A stretch of DNA of 6,363 nucleotides from an uncultured Gammaproteobacteria bacterium (GTDB lineage Bacteria; Pseudomonadota; Gammaproteobacteria; Ga0077536). Positions within the stretch are counted from its first letter, which is position 1, and each line of letters opens with the position of its first letter. This document shows, piece after piece, positions 1-5,852 of this stretch. The stretch is taken from the NCBI GenBank assembly GCA_903866355.1, contig CAIPNE010000873.1:1-6363 (forward strand). Reading direction: 5' to 3'. A program made the position numbers and the translations under genes. The notes under the pieces are model-generated. The model was not told the DNA's origin. It worked only from the letters and a program-made list of their open reading frames with translations, and made no database searches.

Positions 1-923
1 CTGGGTAATTCTTTTAACCCGCTCTTTGGCATGAGTGGGCCTTTGGAGACCGCGTCCATGCGGTCGATCAGCTGACCAATCCAGCCTGCTTGCGATTCGA
101 GAACCACCGCTTTCACCTTCGGAAAACGTTCAAAAATCTGATAGTGAAACAGTGACGCAAAAGCCTGTTGCATGCCTTGGGCCACCAACACATCGAAGTA
201 CCAAGTGAACTCGAAGGTTTCTTTTTGCGCCAGTTCGTCAAAGCGACGATGCACATCCAAGGAAGGCGGGTCGACGGTGGGATGCAACGCCACGGGCGCA
301 TCGTGCTCTTGGGCGATCGCCCAAACCCGATCGTAGTCCGGGTGTCCTGGCGACTTGCGGGTCCAAGTGAATGGGTGGAAGAAAATGCCTTTGGCGCCAG
401 CGCTCAAGGCACGTTCGGTCTCGGTTGCGGCGAGCGCCGGATCGGATAAGGAAATGTGCGCGATGGGAACTAGGCGACCGCCGGAGTCGGCGCAGAAATC
501 CATGATCCAGCGGTTATAGGCGCGGGTATACGCTGCGGCGATTTCTGGTTCACGGACCTCTGGCTCCCACAAGATCCCGAGGGTGGGATACAACACCGCT
601 TTCGCCAGACCTTCAGTGTCGAGTCGCGCGATGCGCTCTTTGGGGTCCATCGAGCCAAACGGCGCGCTGCGCACATAGCTACGTTCGCGCGAGGGCAGGA
701 TGTCTGCCGAACCCATACCGCCTAAGGTGCCGGGAAAACCGGCGGGCATGAGCTTCGAGGGTTTGCCGTTGTACTCGAAGTATTCAAGACCCTCGGCGTT
801 GGTCTTGATGCGGATCGCGCGGTCGCGATATTTCGCTTCTAGGTACTTTTCCCACAGATCGGGCGGTTCCAGAATGTGGCCATCGGCATCAATGGCGCCA
901 GCGGTATCGACGGGGCTATGCAT
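1..923 (-). CDS. Amidohydrolase family 2 (Amidohydro_2) protein, 3'-truncated by window edge
   Basis: The reverse strand is open from the ATG at 923 to the left edge, giving 307 complete codons. The N-terminus reads IDADGHILEP (residues 11-20), the metal-binding strand-1 motif of Amidohydro_2 TIM-barrel proteins. H183 (FFHP) and H214 (VALHPTVDP) are candidate further ligands. VVLESQAGWIGQLIDRMD (273-290) is the family's C-terminal E-x-GAGW...RxD block. Members are cytoplasmic metal-dependent hydrolases or decarboxylases related to ACMSD and gamma-resorcylate decarboxylase; here the first His of the HxH pair is Asp (D14-G-H16), as in many uncharacterised members. The family usually runs about 370-400 residues, so perhaps 60-90 are missing. 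The start is fixed by AGGAGA eight bases upstream. It is transcribed away from the propeller gene. The family call is solid; the substrate is unknown. Confidence 0.9.
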   Translation of the reverse strand, partial: MHSPVDTAGAIDADGHILEPPDLWEKYLEAKYRDRAIRIKTNAEGLEYFEYNGKPSKLMPAGFPGTLGGMGSADILPSRERSYVRSAPFGSMDPKERIARLDTEGLAKAVLYPTLGILWEPEVREPEIAAAYTRAYNRWIMDFCADSGGRLVPIAHISLSDPALAATETERALSAGAKGIFFHPFTWTRKSPGHPDYDRVWAIAQEHDAPVALHPTVDPPSLDVHRRFDELAQKETFEFTWYFDVLVAQGMQQAFASLFHYQIFERFPKVKAVVLESQAGWIGQLIDRMDAVSKGPLMPKSGLKELP

Positions 924-931
924 GCTCACGG

Positions 932-937
932 TCTCCT
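932..937 (-). promoter_or_regulatory. Ribosome binding site of the amidohydrolase gene
   Basis: On the minus strand AGGAGA lies 8 bases before the ATG at 923. This is close to the ideal Shine-Dalgarno sequence and spacing, and it decides the start. Confidence 0.75.
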
Positions 938-994
938 GTTGGGGTAGATTTTGGGGCTCAGCAACGCGCGTAACGCGTATCAGACTACTCCAAA

Positions 995-1156
995 TTGGCC
1001 GCGTGTTGGCCGTCTAATGGGTGCCAGATAAGGTAGGTTCTGCGTGCTGTGAAATTTTGCATTGCAGTAAATTGACGGGCCGGCAGTCACTGCGAGACGG
1101 ACGATATGAACTGCAGTTGACAGGCATTGGGCCGTCACGGACAGTGCCCTTGGCCG
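995..1156. repeat. Three direct copies of TTGGCCG in the divergent promoter region
   Basis: TTGGCCG occurs at 995-1001, 1006-1012 and 1150-1156. The first two start 11 bases apart, about one helical turn, as expected for tandem operator half-sites. A near-copy, TTGGGCCG, starts near 1127. This could be a regulator site controlling the divergent genes, but no regulator gene is in the window and GC-rich heptamers recur by chance. Confidence 0.25.
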
Positions 1157-1180
1157 TGCGCCCGAGCATTCACGCAACCG

Positions 1181-1186
1181 AGGGAG
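1181..1186 (+). promoter_or_regulatory. Ribosome binding site of the propeller gene
   Basis: AGGGAG lies 8 bases before the ATG at 1195. It supports this start over the upstream in-frame GTG at 1021, and the signal peptide begins exactly at this ATG. Confidence 0.65.
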
Positions 1187-1194
1187 AGCTGCTG

Positions 1195-2313
1195 ATGCGC
1201 CAACGCCTTTGTTTCACGATCTGCTGCCTGTTGGCGAGCCTAAGCTGGCGCGGTGTGCACGCAACCGAACCTTTGCAATCCGTTGTGGCCCGGCTGACCG
1301 CGCCACCGGTGATAACAGCGCAAAGCGGTTTTTCCGCGCAGCTGCTCGTGCCTCCGGGACAGCTCTACGATCCTTTGGTCATGCTGCCGGTGGGTCAGGT
1401 CATGTGGCTGAACGACGATGGTGGCCAAGAAGACGACAAGGGCAGTCGCTTGCTGGCGGTGGATGCCCGCGGTGGCATTCGCGTGCTGGCAGATATTGGT
1501 AAATTATTGCCGAGCGTTGGCTATGACATCGCCCCCGCTGGTTTTGGTGCTTACGGCGGGCAAGTTTTTTCGCTCGCACAACCTAAAGTTGCGATGGAAG
1601 GTGCGCTGGCCAATCATATTATTCAGCGCATAGAACCGGCGCGGGATTACGCCAGCAGCGTGTTTTGCACCCTGCCAGAGGTGGGTCCCAAAAAGATTGC
1701 CGGCTTCGGGCTCGATGCCCGCTTTGGGCCGCCGGGCAGCCCTTTCGCGAATCGCTAGATCGTCATTACCATGTATAACAACGCGATCTACCCAGTGACG
1801 CCCGATGGCCAATGTACGCCCTTCGTGGTGTTCGACGGCAAACGTTACAGTGCGCCCGCCATGCTCACGTTCGCGGCAGACGGTCAGAGCATGCTGGTGT
1901 CGGTGAGTGAAGGCGAGTTCGATATCACCAGCACGCGTGTGCAGCGCGGGGCCATCGTGCGCGTTTCGCCCGCGGGAAAAATTGCTGACGTCCCATTGTT
2001 CAGCGGGGTGGCACGGCCGATGGGCATGGACTTCGCACCACCAGGTTTTGGCGCTTATGGCGGCGAATTGTTTTTTGCCGATGTGGGACTTTGGCAAGTT
2101 CCGGTACCCATGACTCAGGCGCTGCACGCGGATGGCAAGATTTACCGGCTGACAGCCGCAGGCAAAGCGGTGTTGGTCGCGACGGGTTTCCAGAATCCGA
2201 TCGGCGTACGTTTTTTGAACGGACGGCTGTGGGTGAGCGACATCAACGGTGATTTCATCGCCGGCAAGCGCGAACTACCCGACGGCTTTTTGGTTGAACT
2301 GCAGGCGAAATGA
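1195..2313 (+). pseudogene. Exported SMP-30/NHL-like beta-propeller protein, interrupted by an in-frame TAG
   Basis: One reading frame of 372 codons runs from ATG 1195 to TGA 2311-2313, broken only by TAG at 1756-1758 (codon 188). Both halves are in the same frame and belong to one protein. Residues 1-23 (MRQRLCFTICCLLASLSWRG...) look like a Sec signal peptide with likely cleavage after VHA, so the product should be periplasmic or secreted. The body resembles six-bladed propellers of the SMP-30/gluconolactonase/NHL type: GSRLLAVDARGGIRVLADIG before the stop, and GKIYRLTAAGKAVLVATGFQ plus NGRLWVSDINGDFI after it. The motif DxAPxGFGAYGG occurs at residues 111-122 and 279-290, marking internally repeated blades. 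An ATG at 1771 could restart the second half, but no Shine-Dalgarno precedes it and it would lack a signal peptide. The stop may be a true nonsense mutation, a sequencing or assembly error, or a suppressed amber. The enzymatic or binding role is unknown. Confidence 0.72.
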
Positions 2314-2327
2314 CCCCTCGAGGGCGC

Positions 2328-2345
2328 GGGCCGCGCGGCCCATTT
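2328..2345 (+). terminator. Possible weak terminator after the propeller gene
   Basis: GGGCCGCGCGGCCC (2328-2341) is a perfect 14-base palindrome followed by ATTTT, 15 bases after the propeller stop. As RNA it folds into a 5-bp GC stem with a GCGC loop. The T tract is only four bases, so termination would be partial. The palindrome might instead be a protein site. Without a terminator here, the propeller gene and the lyase gene (102-base gap) could be co-transcribed. Confidence 0.3.
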
Positions 2346-2402
2346 TGACGAGCGCTAACGAGCGTACACCCACAACTGGGCAACCGGTGCCCATATCAAT
2401 TC

Positions 2403-2407
2403 GGAGA
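2403..2407 (+). promoter_or_regulatory. Ribosome binding site of the HACL-like gene
   Basis: GGAGA lies 8 bases before the ATG at 2416, in good position. It supports the 549-residue start, which also matches the start of homology to the family (GATIIARALKQQGVEHVFGI). Confidence 0.7.
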
Positions 2408-2415
2408 AACGGCTC

Positions 2416-4065
2416 ATGGCACAACTAGACGGCGCGACCATCATCGCGCGAGCGCTCAAACAGCAAGGTGTTGAACACGTGTTCGGCATTCTCGGCTTCC
2501 CGATCGTCGATCTGGCGCAGGTGGTGCAGCGCGAAGGTCTGAATTACTACGGCTTTCGCAACGAACAAGCGGCCAGCTACGCTGCCGGTGCGGTGGGCTA
2601 TTTGACCGGTCGCCCGGGGGTGTGTCTGACGGTTTCCGGCCCAGGCATGGTGCATGCGGTGGCGGGCCTATCTAACGCTTGGGCAAACTGTTGGCCGATG
2701 CTGCTCCTGAGTGGCGCGCCAGATTCTTATCAACGCGAGCAGGGCGCATTCCAGGAGGCGCCGCAGATGGAAGCCGCCCGGCCGTTTGTGAAACTCTCAA
2801 CGCGCCCGGACTCGTTGGCGCGGGTGCCGGCGTATATTGAGAAATGCGTGCGCACAGCCCTGTATGGCCGACCCGGCGCGGTGTATCTAGATTTGCCCAG
2901 CGACATCATCAACGACACGCTCGCGGAGGACGCTGTGCGCTGGTCGCCAGCGTGCCCGCCAGCGCCGCGCAGCCTCGCGGATCCGGCTGCGGTCGAGACA
3001 GCGTTGGCGATCTTACGCGGGGCTAAACGGCCCTTGGTCATCGTGGGTAAAGGTGCTGCCTATGCGCACGCAGAGCAGGAAGTTCGGTGCTTTCTAGAAA
3101 GCACACAGCTACCCTTTTTGGCCTCGCCAATGGGCAAAGGCGTGGTCCCCGATGATCATCCCCTATCAGTAGCGCCGGCACGCTCGCAAGCGCTGCAGGA
3201 AGCGGATGTCGTGTTTCTGATTGGTGCCCGGCTGAACTGGGTGATGCATTTCGGTTTGCCCCCGCGCTTCGCACCCGACGTGCAGATTGTGCAACTCGAT
3301 ATTGCTGGGGATGAGATTGGCACCAACGTGCCTACCGCCGCCGCACTGGTTGGCGATGCGCAAGCGGTGATGGCCCAGCTCAATGCCGCGCACGCCGCAG
3401 CACCGTGGGAATTTCCGGGGGCCAGCGCCTGGTGGACCACACTGCGCGCCAAGATGGCGCAAAACGCGGAGCAGGTCACCGCGATGATGCACGACGACAG
3501 CGTTCCAATGGGCTATTACCGGGTGCTACGCGAGGTGCGTGACTACCTGCCTCGCGATGCGATTGTGTGCAGTGAGGGCGCGAATACGATGGACATCGGG
3601 CGTAGCCTTTTACTGAACTACGCCCCGCGCGAGCGTCTCGATGCCGGTACTTTTGGCACCATGGGTGTTGGCCCCGCGTTTGCGATCGCCGCGGCGGTCG
3701 TGCACCCAGGGCGGCGAATATTTTGCGTGGAAGGCGATTCTGCGTTTGGCTTCAGCGGTATGGAAGTCGAGACCGCCTGTCGCTACCGCCTCCCGATTAC
3801 TTTCATCGTACTCAACAACAATGGCATAGCCTCCGGCGAAGCGCAGCTAAGCGACCCCGTACAACCCCACGTGTTTACGCCCAGTGCGCGCTATGAGCGG
3901 GTGATTGAGGCGTTTGGAGGCAAAGGGTTTTACGTTACTACGCCTGCCGAACTCACGCAGGCATTGCGGGACGCGGCGGGCGAGACCATGCCCACGCTCA
4001 TCAATGTCATCATCAACCCGCAGACCCAACGCAAACCGCAGCAGTTCGCTTGGCTGACTCGGTGA
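2416..4065 (+). CDS. 2-hydroxyacyl-CoA lyase-like thiamine-diphosphate enzyme (HACL/oxalyl-CoA decarboxylase family)
   Basis: The full-length 549-residue ThDP enzyme has three domains: N-terminal PYR (about 1-165), central (about 190-325) and C-terminal PP (about 370-535). E50 in FRNEQ is the cofactor-activating glutamate. GDSAFGFSGMEVE (440-452) to NNNG (467-470) is the ThDP/Mg motif, with D441 and N468 as likely metal ligands. Long stretches match human HACL1 as I recall it: GKGAAYAHAE (211-220), GARLNWVMHFGLPPR (270-284), SEGANTMDIGR (386-396), LDAGTFGTMGVG (408-419). It is therefore closer to HACL than to acetolactate synthase. The family cleaves 2-hydroxyacyl-CoA to formyl-CoA and an aldehyde or ketone; oxalyl-CoA decarboxylase is the close alternative. 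F112 stands where oxalyl-CoA decarboxylase has an active-site Tyr. A second Tyr (YxG after NNNGI) is A472 here, and the following lid segment is about 11 residues shorter than in HACL1. There is no peroxisomal tail; the enzyme should be cytoplasmic. Confidence 0.9.
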   Translation: MAQLDGATIIARALKQQGVEHVFGILGFPIVDLAQVVQREGLNYYGFRNEQAASYAAGAVGYLTGRPGVCLTVSGPGMVHAVAGLSNAWANCWPMLLLSGAPDSYQREQGAFQEAPQMEAARPFVKLSTRPDSLARVPAYIEKCVRTALYGRPGAVYLDLPSDIINDTLAEDAVRWSPACPPAPRSLADPAAVETALAILRGAKRPLVIVGKGAAYAHAEQEVRCFLESTQLPFLASPMGKGVVPDDHPLSVAPARSQALQEADVVFLIGARLNWVMHFGLPPRFAPDVQIVQLDIAGDEIGTNVPTAAALVGDAQAVMAQLNAAHAAAPWEFPGASAWWTTLRAKMAQNAEQVTAMMHDDSVPMGYYRVLREVRDYLPRDAIVCSEGANTMDIGRSLLLNYAPRERLDAGTFGTMGVGPAFAIAAAVVHPGRRIFCVEGDSAFGFSGMEVETACRYRLPITFIVLNNNGIASGEAQLSDPVQPHVFTPSARYERVIEAFGGKGFYVTTPAELTQALRDAAGETMPTLINVIINPQTQRKPQQFAWLTR

Positions 4066-4066
4066 T

Positions 4067-4083
4067 GCCAGCTGGCGATTTTT
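4067..4083 (+). terminator. Possible weak terminator just after the HACL-like gene
   Basis: One base after the TGA stop, the palindrome GCCAGCTGGC (4067-4076) is followed by GA and five T (4079-4083). The placement is right for an intrinsic terminator. However, a perfect palindrome leaves only three or four base pairs around an AGCT loop, so the hairpin is weak. Confidence 0.25.
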
Positions 4084-4285
4084 AGGCGCGTCAGCGCGAA
4101 GACACTTGGCACGTCGGGCCGGCGCCACGCGTCGGTTCCGCCGGCACGTAAGTCGCGCCAAACGCGCTGCAGAGGTCATTTGTTTGCGTTTAGCGAGACT
4201 CCCGTGCGCCCCCACGATGGGATGTTTCGGGCAGGGGTTGGGGTGAAACAACGCCAAGGGCCATGCAGGCTCGCCAGTTTTTGAC

Positions 4286-4291
4286 AGGGGG
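4286..4291 (+). promoter_or_regulatory. Ribosome binding site of the ABM gene
   Basis: AGGGGG lies 5 bases before the ATG at 4297. It is a serviceable but slightly close Shine-Dalgarno and supports this start. Confidence 0.55.
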
Positions 4292-4296
4292 AAACC

Positions 4297-4638
4297 ATGC
4301 TGATTGCGATTATCGAATTTGAACTACAGGTTGGGGTGGACGGTGAATTTCGGGAAATTCTGGACCGGCTGGTGCCTCGCTTGGCAACGATCGACGGCTT
4401 CCTCGGGGCTTATCCGTCCAGCAGCCTGACCCATCCCGGGCGGCTCTACGAAATCTCCTACTGGCGGGACGCCGCAGCACTCGCGTGCTGGGCTCAAGAT
4501 CCCGACCACCAGCACGCGATGCAGCGCGGTCGCGAATCTATCTTGAAGTGGTATCGGATTCGGGTGGGCGAGGTGACCCGCGACTGGAGCATGGGGGAGG
4601 TGCCCGCGGATTTGGGCCCCTCCGGCGGGCTGGTGTAG
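4297..4638 (+). CDS. Antibiotic-biosynthesis-monooxygenase (ABM) fold protein
   Basis: A 113-residue protein of typical ABM size and pattern. An N-terminal strand (MLIAIIEFELQV) leads to helix GEFREILDRLVPRLATIDG, then a strand with the aromatic run RLYEISYWRDAAAL (49-62), then CWAQDPDHQHAMQRGRESIL (64-83) with H71 and H73, and a last strand WYRIRVGEVTRDWSM (85-99). The W-R-D-A-A-A-L...W...H...A...GR...Y.I.V order is the family's most conserved stretch. These dimeric ferredoxin-like alpha/beta-barrel proteins include cofactor-free oxygenases of polyketide quinones, haem-degrading enzymes and many of unknown role, so the fold call is firm and the reaction is not. It is cytoplasmic, with no signal peptide. 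It ends 16 bases from the convergent flavoprotein gene. The last ten or so residues (ADLGPSGGLV) are probably a disordered tail. Confidence 0.8.
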   Translation: MLIAIIEFELQVGVDGEFREILDRLVPRLATIDGFLGAYPSSSLTHPGRLYEISYWRDAAALACWAQDPDHQHAMQRGRESILKWYRIRVGEVTRDWSMGEVPADLGPSGGLV

Positions 4639-4640
4639 GG

Positions 4641-4654
4641 CCAGTTTCTGCTGG
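4641..4654. terminator. Small hairpin filling the gap between convergent genes
   Basis: CCAG (4641-4644) and CTGG (4651-4654) pair around TTTCTG and occupy nearly the whole 16-base gap between the two stop codons. It could serve as a minimal bidirectional terminator, but four base pairs and no clear T tract make this weak. Confidence 0.2.
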
Positions 4655-5803
4655 TTAGAACATCGGATTGCGAGGCGCTATCCCGAGTAAAACCCGGCCG
4701 ACGTCTTCCACGACATGCGCTTGCAGTTGGAGATGATGTCGGGCCACATTGAGGTCGCGCACAGCGCGATCGAGGGCGGGTTCAAAAACAGCCGCCGTGC
4801 CGCCAATTTCCTGCAGTAGCCCGACCGCTTCCAGCGCTCGCTTGGCTGCAAAGACAATCGCCAAGCGCACGCAGGCTACCGCCGCGACATCCAGTACGTT
4901 GCCGTGTTGAACTGCGTCCCATGCCTGCTGCACATTTTGATAAAGATAAGCGCGACCACCTTCGATCGCAGCCTCGGCTTGCGCCAACATCATCTGCACC
5001 CGTGGCTCCTCGCGGGCGGCTTGTCTGCCGGCAAACGGCACACGATCGAGCAGAGGCAGTAGGGCGTCCATTGCGCCACGCGCGATGCCGCAAGTCGCCG
5101 CGGCCTTGCTCATCGCAAAACGCAGGCTGATCGGCAGGCGCCAAACGAGGGCGGGATCGCGTGGCGCGCCGAATAAATCGACGGCGCGTGCGTGCGGCAC
5201 GAAGACCTCTTTGAGCGTGAAATCATCGCTGGCGGTGCCTTGCAGCCCACTGGTGTGCCAAGTGTCGAGCAACTCGGCAAGGTTTGCTGGCGCAAAGATT
5301 AGGCGCATCAGCGGCGCGCCGTTTTCGCGCAAGCGCGGGGTATCTCCGGCATACACCGCACATAAGCCGCCCAGCCAAGTGGCGTGCCGACAGCCGCTGG
5401 CAAACCGCCAGTGACCGCTGACAAGCAAGCCGCCGTCGCACTCAACTGCCCGGCCACCGCCCACCACCGTGAGTGCTGCCACGGCGTGCGGTGTCTCTAC
5501 CAGCATCTCACGCACGGTCTCCGGCTCGAGAAAAGCGTTAATGCAGGCGCTGGACTCGGACCCCACCATGGCACACCAGCCGCTAGAGGCGTCGCCTTGC
5601 GACAGTGTTTCGATTACCCGCAGGTGGGTGATGGGATCCGCGGCCGGCCCGCCATAATCTTGTGACACTTGCAGATTGAACGCCTGTAGCGCGTGCAACG
5701 CCGTGAGGACTGCAGGACTTAGTCGCCGGGTCTGCTCGATCCCGGCCGCTGCGAGCCGCAGCAGCGGCTGGAGCGCCTGCGCGCGCTGGGTGAGGTCAGT
5801 CAT
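4655..5803 (-). CDS. Acyl-CoA dehydrogenase-fold flavoprotein, probably flavin-dependent monooxygenase-like
   Basis: 382 residues from the ATG at 5803 to a TAA at 4655-4657. The N-terminal helical domain (LTQRAQALQPLLRLAAAGIE...) is followed by the middle beta domain with SGWCAMVGS (74-82), VSGHWRFASGCRHATW (128-143) and DTWHTSGLQGTASDDF (180-195). A C-terminal helical bundle of Acyl-CoA_dh_2 type ends in GGTAAVF...RAVRDLNVARHH (334-357). This layout is that of the HsaA/DszC/C2-hydroxylase-like branch, whose members oxidise phenolic, sulfur or other substrates with reduced flavin from a partner reductase. True acyl-CoA dehydrogenation remains possible. An in-frame ATG at 5908 would add 35 basic residues without family resemblance and without a spaced ribosome binding site, so 5803 is preferred. 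No good Shine-Dalgarno lies directly before 5803; a short leader ORF overlaps the start. No flavin reductase is visible. Confidence 0.82.
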   Translation of the reverse strand: MTDLTQRAQALQPLLRLAAAGIEQTRRLSPAVLTALHALQAFNLQVSQDYGGPAADPITHLRVIETLSQGDASSGWCAMVGSESSACINAFLEPETVREMLVETPHAVAALTVVGGGRAVECDGGLLVSGHWRFASGCRHATWLGGLCAVYAGDTPRLRENGAPLMRLIFAPANLAELLDTWHTSGLQGTASDDFTLKEVFVPHARAVDLFGAPRDPALVWRLPISLRFAMSKAAATCGIARGAMDALLPLLDRVPFAGRQAAREEPRVQMMLAQAEAAIEGGRAYLYQNVQQAWDAVQHGNVLDVAAVACVRLAIVFAAKRALEAVGLLQEIGGTAAVFEPALDRAVRDLNVARHHLQLQAHVVEDVGRVLLGIAPRNPMF

Positions 5804-5841
5804 CAAAACCAGACGCGGCTGGTACTTGCGCGGTATCCCAT
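5803..5841 (-). CDS. Putative 12-codon leader ORF coupled to the flavoprotein gene
   Basis: On the minus strand an ATG at 5841 opens MGYRASTSRVWF and ends in TGA at 5805-5803. Its last base is the first base of the flavoprotein ATG, forming TGATG. GAGGAA (5847-5852) sits five bases upstream of its ATG and is better placed than anything before the flavoprotein start. Stop-start overlap of this kind normally signals translational coupling, so ribosomes would load at the leader and re-initiate on the flavoprotein. The peptide is too short for homology. The alternative is a chance ORF, or a frameshift joining this ATG to the main frame. Confidence 0.4.
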   Translation of the reverse strand: MGYRASTSRVWF

Positions 5842-5846
5842 GTGGT

Positions 5847-5852
5847 TTCCTC
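5847..5852 (-). promoter_or_regulatory. Ribosome binding site of the leader ORF
   Basis: The minus-strand sequence GAGGAA lies five bases before the ATG at 5841. It is the only good Shine-Dalgarno near the flavoprotein start and lies about 43 bases before the flavoprotein's own ATG, too far to serve it directly. Confidence 0.45.

Larger units (their letters stand above)
924..1194. other. Divergent intergenic region between amidohydrolase and propeller genes
   Basis: These 271 bases separate two divergent starts, so they should carry promoters for both. I see no convincing -35/-10 pair. TTGACA at 1117-1122 and TTGACG at 1072-1077 resemble -35 boxes, but neither has a good -10 at 16-18 bases. 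A plus-strand open frame runs from a GTG at 1021 into the propeller gene, but its first 58 codons look non-coding and lie before the signal peptide and its ribosome binding site. The region holds three copies of TTGGCCG, listed separately. Confidence 0.5.
4066..4296. other. Intergenic region between the HACL-like and ABM genes, with an inverted repeat
   Basis: No supportable gene lies in these 231 bases; the open frame on the other strand is mostly the shadow of the lyase gene. The clearest structure is an inverted repeat, GCCGGCG (4118-4124) and CGCCGGC (4139-4145), with a 14-base loop and no T tract. A shorter GCGC-GTCA-GCGC stem lies at about 4086-4097. TTGACA at 4281-4286 abuts the ribosome binding site and is too close to the start to be the ABM gene's -35 box. 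The gap suggests the ABM gene has its own promoter, which I cannot place. Confidence 0.45.

Noticed and set aside
1021..1194. Upstream extension of the propeller gene from a GTG at 1021
   Set aside because: The extra 58 residues look non-coding, there is no ribosome binding site at the GTG, and the signal peptide plus AGGGAG site define the ATG at 1195.
1756..1758. Pyrrolysine or programmed read-through at the TAG
   Set aside because: No pyl genes, no recoding structure noted beside the stop, and propeller proteins of this kind are not known to use it; mutation or sequencing error is simpler.
1504..2127. 207-codon open frame antisense to the propeller gene
   Set aside because: The sense frame has coherent propeller motifs on both sides of the TAG; the antisense translation is His/Arg-rich without any recognisable domain, typical of a shadow frame.
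4140..4157. Sigma-54-like GG-N10-GC element (CCGGCACGTAAGTCGC) upstream of the ABM gene
   Set aside because: Spacing fits, but several consensus bases are wrong. It overlaps the inverted repeat arm, lies about 140 bases from the start, and no enhancer-binding regulator is visible.
3847..4257. 136-codon minus-strand open frame over the 3' end of the lyase gene and the following gap
   Set aside because: More than half of it overlaps the strongly conserved C-terminus of the lyase, and its translation shows no domain or plausible start signal.
4281..4286. TTGACA as a -35 box for the ABM gene
   Set aside because: It abuts the ribosome binding site 10 bases before the ATG, so any matching -10 would fall inside the coding sequence.
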